NCBI GenBank assembly: GCA_910589335.1
Contig: CAJUTW010000023.1
Coordinates: forward strand, 1-22,152
Length of the DNA stretch: 22,152 bases
Reading direction: 5' to 3'
Source of the DNA: an uncultured Bacilli bacterium
GTDB lineage: Bacteria > Bacillota_I > Bacilli_A > RF39 > UBA660
How positions within the stretch are numbered: the first letter of the stretch is position 1; each line of letters starts with the position of its first letter. Made by a program: the position numbers and the translations under genes. Below, one piece after another: positions 6,986 through 12,763 of the stretch. The notes under the pieces are model-generated. The model was not told where the DNA came from. It saw only the letters and a list, made by a program, of their open reading frames with translations, and did no database searches.

Positions 6986-7014
6986 ATAATAACATATTTA
7001 TATAATTTTGTCAA
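6986..7014 (-). promoter_or_regulatory. Promoter of the antisense RNA
   Basis: On the minus strand: TTGACA (7009-7014, perfect), 17-nt spacer, TATTAT (6986-6991), with an extended TG (TGTTATTAT). This is the strongest minus-strand promoter in the region and no gene start follows it, so it points to a non-coding RNA. Confidence 0.8.
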
Positions 7015-7124
7015 AAATCAGTTTGCCTTTTATAAATATAAATATGTTGATGTTATGTTCTAGTTGGAATACTTGATTTAAGTATACTTTTATATCAAAT
7101 AATAACTATTTATTTGTATACCTC

Positions 7125-7886
7125 TTAACAGTCTACTGGACTTTTAAACTTAAATTTATCTATATCAAAACCACCAGTTAAATTAAATATTTTATTTGTA
7201 AGTAATTCATAATTTTTCATTCGTTCCTCTTTACTTGCAAGAACAATACAATTTTTGATTAATTCTTTAATGTCTTTATCTGGAAGTTCCTCTAATAAAT
7301 ATTTGTTTCTTACTATTTCGCTTGTTATATTACCTAATATTGTCTTTTTATTATATGCCATTTTTATTTGTTTCATATATAAAGATAAAAGTTTATCTAA
7401 ATTACAATAATAAATAAAATCAAAATCATCACGATTATTATCTAAACAATCTTGCAAATCATCAAGCATATCCCACATTCCATATTTGTTTAAGGCATTT
7501 ATATTAGTATCTAAATCATTATAATGCATATCAAGCATTTTTCTTGCCTCTTCTTTTAGTGCTTTTACTTCTCCTGTTTTATCAAGTAAGATTTTACCAG
7601 TTATAAATTGAGTTTGTGACATAGGTCTAACATTTGTATAATCATCTTTAAAATATTCTCTAATTTGTTTTGCTGGATTAGCAAAATATTCAATCAATAA
7701 TCCATCAACAATTTTATTTCCTCTTTCTCTATAATTTACATTTTCATTTAAAATAATATGAACATCTAAATCAGAGTGTGTTGAGGGATTACCAGTTATA
7801 TAACTACCACATACTAAAATACCAATAGTATCATTCATATATTCCCAATTTTCTAAAAATTTATTTAACTTTTCTTCCCAATACAT
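7125..7886 (-). CDS. Nucleotidyltransferase-domain protein (aminoglycoside adenylyltransferase-like)
   Basis: 253 residues. The N-terminal half has the polymerase-beta-type nucleotidyltransferase signature, CGSYITG (26-32) then SDLDVHI (38-44). D39 and D41 would bind metal, with a possible third carboxylate at E66 (LLIEYF). The C-terminal half is helical and probably holds the acceptor-binding domain. Such proteins transfer NMP to small molecules (including antibiotics) or to proteins. No antibiotic class can be assigned, and the sequence is not one of the resistance enzymes I recognise. The start is set by GGAGG 7 nt before the ATG. It stands alone between the type I locus and the recombinase remnant. 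Confidence 0.75.
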   Translation of the reverse strand: MYWEEKLNKFLENWEYMNDTIGILVCGSYITGNPSTHSDLDVHIILNENVNYRERGNKIVDGLLIEYFANPAKQIREYFKDDYTNVRPMSQTQFITGKILLDKTGEVKALKEEARKMLDMHYNDLDTNINALNKYGMWDMLDDLQDCLDNNRDDFDFIYYCNLDKLLSLYMKQIKMAYNKKTILGNITSEIVRNKYLLEELPDKDIKELIKNCIVLASKEERMKNYELLTNKIFNLTGGFDIDKFKFKSPVDC

Positions 7887-8044
7887 AAAACAACCTCCAT
7901 TAATTTAATTTTTCACATTTGAATTACTAATAAAATTATATCACGTTCTAAAATCTTTTTAAAAATTATATGTACATTTTTTTGAATTTTTCTAAATGCA
8001 TTTTTATTTTTTTATGTACCAAATTAAGTGTTGCTTTTTTAGCA

Positions 8045-8089
8045 GGATAAGTGTGTATTACAAACAACTCGCCAGTGGCGAGTTTATCC
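8045..8089. repeat. Compound inverted repeat
   Basis: ACTCGCC (8067-8073) and GGCGAGT (8077-8083) are a perfect 7-bp inverted repeat around AGT, GC-rich against this background. Outside it, GGATAA (8045-8050) and TTATCC (8084-8089) pair as well, with the first TTGTA-type dyad copy bulged out between them. No T-run follows on the plus strand; TTGTTTGT follows on the minus strand. Confidence 0.55.
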
Positions 8090-8213
8090 CCAAAATAAAG
8101 GGTTTGCCAACTTTTAAATTGTATTACAAAATTATTTTTGTTTTACTTTTGTATTACGAAAAAATAGCAAAAAATATATAAAAACAGCTGTTTGTTTTAC
8201 TATTGTATTACAA
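8053..8213. repeat. Four copies of a TTGTA-T-TACAA dyad
   Basis: The 11-bp dyad TTGTATTACAA is perfect at 8119-8129 and 8203-8213, and has one mismatch at 8053-8063 (GTGTATTACAA) and 8149-8159 (TTGTATTACGA). The last two copies sit in a longer direct repeat, TTTGTTTTAC-TwTTGTATTAC. These look like operator or iteron-type binding sites. They lie in a 580-bp stretch (7887-8467) in which I see no intact gene; the open plus-strand frame at 7996-8181 has no ribosome site and low-complexity content. Confidence 0.55.
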
Positions 8214-8293
8214 ATATACCTTTATTTGCATTTGAAAATATACTAATTTGTACCAAAATTTAAGATTTTGAAATAAATTATACAACTCTTGTT

Positions 8294-8311
8294 GGTACAA
8301 AAAGATGTACC
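8294..8311. repeat. Short hairpin beyond the recombinase remnant
   Basis: GGTACA (8294-8299) and TGTACC (8306-8311) form a perfect 6-bp stem around a 6-nt loop. It begins directly after the last codon of the recombinase remnant (ends 8312), but no clear T-run follows on the minus strand, so it is only a weak terminator candidate. Confidence 0.35.
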
Positions 8312-8842
8312 TTAAATATCAACATTTATAATATTTATTGGACTAACAGGTACTTCTATTAATCCATAATTAGTTATTTTAAATTTATCAAGGATAGGTA
8401 TTAGTTTAAAAGGTTCATTAAAATAATTGCCTTTACTATATTTAAGCATAAACTCTTGATCATTAATTTATTCTTTCTTTAATTCTTGATAATCTATTGG
8501 ATAATTTAATTGTAATTTTTTGATATACTTCTTAATTTCTTCTCTAATCATTGGTGTTGATACTTCAATATTTATAGGTACATCATTATCTTTTATTTCT
8601 TGATTGCTATTAATACCACCACTATTAAATATATTAACATATTCTTCAATGAATGTTTTCCTGAAAGTAATATGTTTTATTTTTATATCCTTATCATTTT
8701 TAATAACTTCTATAGAATCAATATAACTTGTTATTAATTCTTGTTTTTCTGATACAGATAATTTGTCCCATTTAGCTTGGAAATTTAATTCGTAAAAAGG
8801 GTTTATAAAACATTTAATACTTTCTATATCTCTTTTAAGCAT
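8312..8842 (-). pseudogene. C-terminal remnant of a serine recombinase
   Basis: The open frame 8468-8842 encodes 124 residues. The segment NFQAKWDKLSVSEKQELITS with SYIDSIEV, then IKIKHITFRKTF, resembles the C-terminal end of large serine (resolvase-type) recombinases carried by phages and conjugative elements. The catalytic N-terminal domain and the zinc-ribbon domain are absent, and an in-frame stop lies about 10 codons before the ATG. After the TAA at 8468 the same frame stays open for about 50 more codons (MLKYSKGNYF to INIINVDI, ending 8312), so a nonsense change inside the old tail is likely. No Shine-Dalgarno is seen before the ATG at 8842. Best read as the trace of a departed mobile element. 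Confidence 0.55.
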
Positions 8843-8908
8843 TATATCTTCAAATGTGAAATTGTATTATTCTAATTCTTGTTCCCTAAGGGAGGACGTA
8901 CAACAACT

Positions 8909-9457
8909 TTAAAATCTAAACAAAAAATTAGTTAATATTTGATAAACTTCAGGTCTTTCAACTAGTTCATTATTATCTATCATTTTTTGAATTGAGTTTA
9001 AATTCACAAATTTTACAGCTTGTACTTCTTCCTTTTGAAAAAATAACGTTTTATCATCAACTCCAGTTGTTCTTAAAATAAAGAAATCATAAAATTGTCT
9101 TTCTATAAAATCTCTTTTAAATTCTTGTTCTTTTCTAAAACAATACATATATCTAAAATCTTTTATTTCAGTTCTGTAACCAAGTAATACACTTATCTCT
9201 TCATTTATTTCACGAGCCGCAGCGGATAAAGAATCTTGTCCAGCCGAAATATGCCCAGCAACGGAAATATCCCACATATCAGGATTTTTATCTTTATTAT
9301 GATTTCTTTGTTGAATTAAAATTTCATTTTTTTCATTTACAATTGCAACCACAATAGCTCGATGCCATAATCCTCTTTTGTGAACTTCACTTCTAGGTAA
9401 TACTTCACCAGTTAAAATACCATTTTCATCAAGGACATCTATTAATTCAGTAGTCAT
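8909..9457 (-). CDS. NUDIX hydrolase (isopentenyl-diphosphate isomerase-like subgroup)
   Basis: 182 residues. The N-terminus (ELIDVLDENGILTGEVLPRS, then HKRGLWHRA) and the segment WDISVAGH are typical of the YfcD/IPP-isomerase-like NUDIX proteins. The Nudix box runs from G68 to V90: the metal-binding core REINEE (82-87) is intact, but the usual Glu at box position 7 is Q74 and the usual Gly after EE-x is S89. The enzyme would hydrolyse a nucleoside diphosphate-linked compound; substrate unknown. The ATG is at 9455-9457, preceded by AGGAGG. The gene sits between the recombinase remnant and tRNA-Arg. Confidence 0.85.
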   Translation of the reverse strand: MTTELIDVLDENGILTGEVLPRSEVHKRGLWHRAIVVAIVNEKNEILIQQRNHNKDKNPDMWDISVAGHISAGQDSLSAAAREINEEISVLLGYRTEIKDFRYMYCFRKEQEFKRDFIERQFYDFFILRTTGVDDKTLFFQKEEVQAVKFVNLNSIQKMIDNNELVERPEVYQILTNFLFRF

Positions 9458-9561
9458 ATTTATTCCTCCTTTAATTACATATTTTGTTTATGACAATATA
9501 CAAATGTGTTTACTAAATTGACATAAATCAATTTTATCTATATAGATATTTTATCATAAAT

Positions 9562-9609
9562 TTAAATATATTAAAACTCGAAATCATAAATAAATTAAAA
9601 GTTCGAGTT
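9562..9609 (-). terminator. Terminator downstream of tRNA-Arg
   Basis: On the minus strand AACTCGAA (9602-9609) and TTCGAGTT (9575-9582) form an 8-bp stem with a 19-nt loop, followed by TTAATATATTT. It starts 12 nt past the CCA end of the tRNA gene. Confidence 0.55.
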
Positions 9610-9620
9610 ATCTTTAAATC

Positions 9621-9697
9621 TGGTGTTCTCAGGCAGATTCGAACTGCCGACCTATCGCTTAGGAGGCGATTGCTCTATCCTACTGAGCTATGAGAAC
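9621..9697 (-). tRNA. tRNA-Arg (anticodon CCT)
   Basis: A full cloverleaf of 77 nt with encoded CCA. Acceptor GTTCTCA/TGAGAAC, D-stem GCTC/GAGC, anticodon stem ATCGC/GCGAT with loop CTCCTAA (anticodon CCT at 9661-9663), T-stem GGCAG/CTGCC with loop TTCGAAT, discriminator A, then CCA. It reads AGG codons for arginine. No separate promoter is obvious; it may be co-transcribed with the upstream genes. Confidence 0.97.
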
Positions 9698-9701
9698 AAA
9701 T

Positions 9702-9727
9702 ACTTCATTTCTAAAAAGAAATGAAGT
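9702..9727. terminator. Hairpin between the rnj-linked gene and tRNA-Arg
   Basis: ACTTCATTTC (9702-9711) and GAAATGAAGT (9718-9727) form a perfect 10-bp stem around a 6-nt A-rich loop, immediately after the stop codon of the upstream minus-strand gene. The minus-strand tail (ATTTGTT) is only weakly T-rich, so it may be a leaky terminator or a processing signal ahead of the tRNA. Confidence 0.5.
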
Positions 9728-10189
9728 TTATTTATAGATACATTTAGCTCCATTTGCTTTATACAATTTTTTTAAGTTATTTATTTTTATTTTCTTATTA
9801 TCAAATAAATTTTTATTATTTTTATCAATTCTAATAAATTCATCTACATCTAATTTTTGATAATTAATATTTGTTATTGATATTATTTTATTTTTTTCTA
9901 AAATAACTTTATTACTATAGTTATCAAAATTTCTATATTTAGAGTAAATAGAATCTAAAGTAAACTTATATTCTTTTAACAAATCCTCATCTGATGAAAT
10001 AATTTCTTCTTTTGTATAAACTTTATCCACTATCTTATTATTATATGAAACTTTATACATAGTATCTATAGAATAGATATCTGCACTATTTCTATAAGTA
10101 CAAATCATAATTCCACTACTACGATTAAAAAAACATATAAAAATTATTATAGTAAAAATTATAACTAATATTAAAATTATTTTTTTCAA
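9728..10189 (-). CDS. Hypothetical membrane-anchored protein
   Basis: 153 residues. One hydrophobic segment (about residues 4-21, IILILVIIFTIIIFICFF) follows two lysines, so the protein is probably anchored with its rest outside the cell. Two cysteines (C30 and one in GAKC near the end) could form a disulfide. The ending LKKLYKANGAKCIY resembles small extracellular domains of Bacilli lipoprotein-like proteins, but I cannot name the family. The start is TTG at 10187-10189 with GAGGT 6 nt upstream, 2 nt past the rnj stop codon, so translation is probably coupled to rnj. A hairpin follows the stop. Confidence 0.6.
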   Translation of the reverse strand: MKKIILILVIIFTIIIFICFFNRSSGIMICTYRNSADIYSIDTMYKVSYNNKIVDKVYTKEEIISSDEDLLKEYKFTLDSIYSKYRNFDNYSNKVILEKNKIISITNINYQKLDVDEFIRIDKNNKNLFDNKKIKINNLKKLYKANGAKCIYK

Positions 10190-10191
10190 CT

Positions 10192-11844
10192 TTATACCTC
10201 TTGTATAACTGTAATAATCATTGGTTTAGATTCAGTCGCTTTATAGAAAAATTTTCCTAAGACATCTCGAACATCATTTTTTATTTTAGAATAATCAACT
10301 CTTTTAGAATTAACTTCTATATTAGATTCAATAACTTCTCTAGAAATTTTTTTAGTCTCTTCAAGTAAATCTTGACTTTCTTTTACATAAATAAAACCTC
10401 TAGTTAATATTTCTGGTCCTCCAACAATTTTTTTAGTATTCTTATCAAGTGTACAACTTATAATTACAATACCATTTTCTCCTAGCATTTCTCTATCTTT
10501 TAAAACTAAGTTTCCAATATCTCCTTGACTTTTACCATCTATTAAAATTTCATCTACTTCAATATGTTCTGTTGAATTAGTATTTTTTCCTTTTACCATT
10601 TCAAACACATCACCATTTAATTTTAAAATTATATTTTCTTTAGATATACCTAATTCTTCAGCTATTTCTGCATTAGCATATTGATTTCGATATTCACCTT
10701 TCACTGGAAAATAATACTTTGGATTCATTAAATTAATCATTAGCATTAAATCTTCACGTGATGCATGATGCAGTAGATGTTTTTTACTAGAAAGACAAAC
10801 CGCATCCGCCCCAAGCATTGCAATATCATCCATAATAACAGCTAATCTTTTTTCAATACCAGGATAACTTGGTTCAGTAATAAAAATAGTATCTGATTCT
10901 TTTATTTTTATAAATTTATCAAATCCCTTAATAATTCTTTCTAAATTAGCAAAAGGCTTTTCTTTTTCATCTGAAATTAAAACTATCGAATTTTTATTTT
11001 CAAGATCAGCTAGTGTTCCTATTCTGTTTTTATTAATTGACAAATATCCATCATTAATTGCATTATTAATTAACTCTTGTAAAGGTTTTCCCATAATAAC
11101 TATTTTACGATGAGTTTTTTCAACTTCATTAAATATCTCCTGCATTCTATAAAAATGTGCAGGTAATATAGTAGCAATTATACGATTTTCTGATTTATGC
11201 AAAACTTCTTTTATAAAATCACTAACCCTATTATTAGGACTAGTATGACCAAGCTTATCAGCATAAAATGATTCTGCAAGTAAACATAAAACTCCTTGTT
11301 TTCCAACATAAGCAAGTTTTCCAATATCTGTTTTATAAGCTCCAATCATCGTTGAATCAAAAACAAAATCTCCTGTATAAACAATTGCTCCATCTTCAGT
11401 ATATAACACATAGCAAACAGCATCTGGTATTGAATGTGTAACACCAATTGGAAAAATACAATTTTTTCCAAAAGCAATTTTATTATGTGGTTTTATTTCT
11501 ATTAATTTTACTTTATCTAAATAATTTTTTAATATATCTTTTTTTACAATATCTAAAGTAAGTTTTGTCCCATAAACAGGTACCTCAGGTATTTTTTCTA
11601 AAATATCTGGAACAGCCCCCATGTTTCCTTCATGTCCATGCGTTAAAAATATTCCTTTTATTCTTTTTTTATTTTTTTTTAAATAATCAAAATTAGGAAT
11701 AATATAATCAATTCCTAAATTTAAATCATTATCATATTTTAATCCAGCATCAAAAACAAAAATATCTTTATCTACATTAACAACATACATATTTTTTCCA
11801 TTTTCATTTAAGCCACCAAGACTAAAAATTTTAATCTTACTCAT
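10192..11844 (-). CDS. RNase J family protein with degenerate active site (RNase J2-like)
   Basis: 550 residues, normal RNase J length. Domain order fits the family: metallo-beta-lactamase (1-about 190 and 350-440), beta-CASP (about 200-345) and a C-terminal domain. Family marks include FDAGLKYDND, THSIPD (H137), YTGDF (D159), NPKYYFPVKGEYR. Key metal ligands are changed: the usual HGHEDH is HGHEGN (69-74, Asp and His lost) and the usual PVHGEYR is PVKGEYR (K382). Catalytic power is therefore doubtful. In Firmicutes, RNase J2 paralogues are often weak nucleases that assist RNase J1; by analogy this is likely a J2-like partner, with the active paralogue elsewhere. Start ATG with AGAAGGGAG 6 nt upstream; rnc lies 123 nt upstream. 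Confidence 0.85.
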   Translation of the reverse strand: MSKIKIFSLGGLNENGKNMYVVNVDKDIFVFDAGLKYDNDLNLGIDYIIPNFDYLKKNKKRIKGIFLTHGHEGNMGAVPDILEKIPEVPVYGTKLTLDIVKKDILKNYLDKVKLIEIKPHNKIAFGKNCIFPIGVTHSIPDAVCYVLYTEDGAIVYTGDFVFDSTMIGAYKTDIGKLAYVGKQGVLCLLAESFYADKLGHTSPNNRVSDFIKEVLHKSENRIIATILPAHFYRMQEIFNEVEKTHRKIVIMGKPLQELINNAINDGYLSINKNRIGTLADLENKNSIVLISDEKEKPFANLERIIKGFDKFIKIKESDTIFITEPSYPGIEKRLAVIMDDIAMLGADAVCLSSKKHLLHHASREDLMLMINLMNPKYYFPVKGEYRNQYANAEIAEELGISKENIILKLNGDVFEMVKGKNTNSTEHIEVDEILIDGKSQGDIGNLVLKDREMLGENGIVIISCTLDKNTKKIVGGPEILTRGFIYVKESQDLLEETKKISREVIESNIEVNSKRVDYSKIKNDVRDVLGKFFYKATESKPMIITVIQEV

Positions 11845-11931
11845 AAATTTCTCCCTTCTTTTTTTAATATTTTATTTTTTTATTAATTAAACCGATACAA
11901 ATTAACAATAAATCCGAATAAGCACGATTTT

Positions 11932-11940
11932 ATTATAACA
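11932..11940 (-). promoter_or_regulatory. Extended -10 promoter of the RNase J-like gene
   Basis: TGTTATAAT on the minus strand (TATAAT at 11932-11937) is an extended -10 with a weak -35. It lies between rnc and the RNase J-like gene and would give a leader of about 80 nt, in which I see no clear riboswitch. Confidence 0.5.
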
Positions 11941-11967
11941 CTTTTAAAGAAAAAGATAAAGTCAAGT

Positions 11968-12639
11968 TTATTTCTTAATAGCTAATTTATCCAAAGCTTT
12001 TTTAGCAGCTTCTTGTTCTGCTTCTTTCTTAGATGTACCTATCCCTACCCCATAAACTATATTATCTATTTTTACTTCAACAGTAAATCTCTTATCATGA
12101 GCTGGACCTTCTTCTAATACTAATAAATATTCCAAAGATTTCTGTTCTGTTTGAACAAATTCTTGTAAACTACTTTTATAATCACTAAAAAAAGATATAT
12201 CAGGATTTTCTAAATATGGCACCACTATATTTAATATTGTTTTTCTAGCAGTTGAATAACCTAAATCTATATAAATTGCTCCCATTAACGCTTCAAAAAT
12301 ATCAGCAACTATCGCTTTTTTAAATTTTCCGCCATCTTTTTGCTCTCCATGTCCAACTAAAATATATTTAGAAAGTCCAAGTGCAGTCGCATAACAGTAA
12401 TTTGCATTTTCACAAACATAACTTGCTCTAACTTTAGTCATTTCACCTTCATCATCTTTATGATGTAGATATAAATAATCAGCAACTACTAAATCTAATA
12501 CTGCATCCCCCAAAAATTCTAATCTTTCATAATCATTTTTTAATTTATGCTCATTTACATAAGAACTATGCGAAAATGCTGTTTTATATAAACTAATATC
12601 TTTAGGATTAATTGCTAATTTATTAAATAATTCTTCCAT
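11968..12639 (-). CDS. rnc: Ribonuclease III
   Basis: 223 residues from the ATG at 12637-12639. RNase III cuts double-stranded RNA in rRNA maturation and antisense-mediated decay. The catalytic domain has the signature ERLEFLGDA (38-46; E41 and D45 bind metal) and VADIFEALMGA with D113 and E116. A double-stranded RNA-binding domain fills about 152-222 (YKSSLQEFVQ to KKEAEQEAAKKAL). The frame opens at TTG 12657, but that codon lies in the -10 box, and GGTGA is 5 nt before the ATG at 12639, so the shorter start is preferred. Usual partner smc does not follow; the RNase J-like gene does. It could process the antisense pair at 6860-6979. Confidence 0.95.
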   Translation of the reverse strand: MEELFNKLAINPKDISLYKTAFSHSSYVNEHKLKNDYERLEFLGDAVLDLVVADYLYLHHKDDEGEMTKVRASYVCENANYCYATALGLSKYILVGHGEQKDGGKFKKAIVADIFEALMGAIYIDLGYSTARKTILNIVVPYLENPDISFFSDYKSSLQEFVQTEQKSLEYLLVLEEGPAHDKRFTVEVKIDNIVYGVGIGTSKKEAEQEAAKKALDKLAIKK

Positions 12640-12656
12640 TAAAATCACCATCTCCA

Positions 12657-12686
12657 ATTATATCATGTCAAATATCAATTAGTAAA
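12657..12686 (-). promoter_or_regulatory. Promoter of rnc
   Basis: TTTACT (12681-12686), 18-nt spacer, and extended -10 TGATATAAT with a perfect TATAAT at 12657-12662. Transcription should begin near 12650, 11 nt before the chosen start codon. Confidence 0.6.
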
Positions 12687-12712
12687 TAATTGATAAAAAA
12701 TTATCACTTGCA

Positions 12713-12748
12713 ACAAAATAAAAGTAAACCTATTTCTATAAGTTTACT
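12713..12748 (-). terminator. Terminator of the GYG-repeat protein gene
   Basis: On the minus strand AGTAAACTTAT (12738-12748) pairs with ATAGGTTTACT (12723-12733) in an 11-bp stem with one G-T pair and the 4-nt loop AGAA, followed by TTTATTTTG. It separates this gene from rnc. Confidence 0.75.
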
Positions 12749-12763
12749 AAAAAATAAGCACTT

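Noticed and set aside
6975..7006. Plus-strand TTGACA with a downstream TATAAT as a second promoter
   Set aside because: The spacer to the perfect TATAAT is 20 nt and no gene follows on that strand; the overlapping minus-strand promoter is far better.
7075..7105. Weak hairpin with ATACTT/AAGTAT arms as terminator
   Set aside because: The stem is only 6 bp and AT, and its T-rich tail is on the plus strand where no gene needs it.
7996..8181. Open frame of 61 codons on the plus strand
   Set aside because: No ribosome site, aromatic-rich composition, and it overlaps the dyad array and hairpin.
8053..8213. CRISPR array
   Set aside because: Repeat units are only 11 bp with unequal spacing (30-66 nt), and no cas genes are present.
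9621..9697. tRNA-Arg as integration site for a mobile element
   Set aside because: No second copy of the tRNA 3' end was seen on the left side, and the recombinase remnant is of the serine type, which rarely uses tRNA genes.
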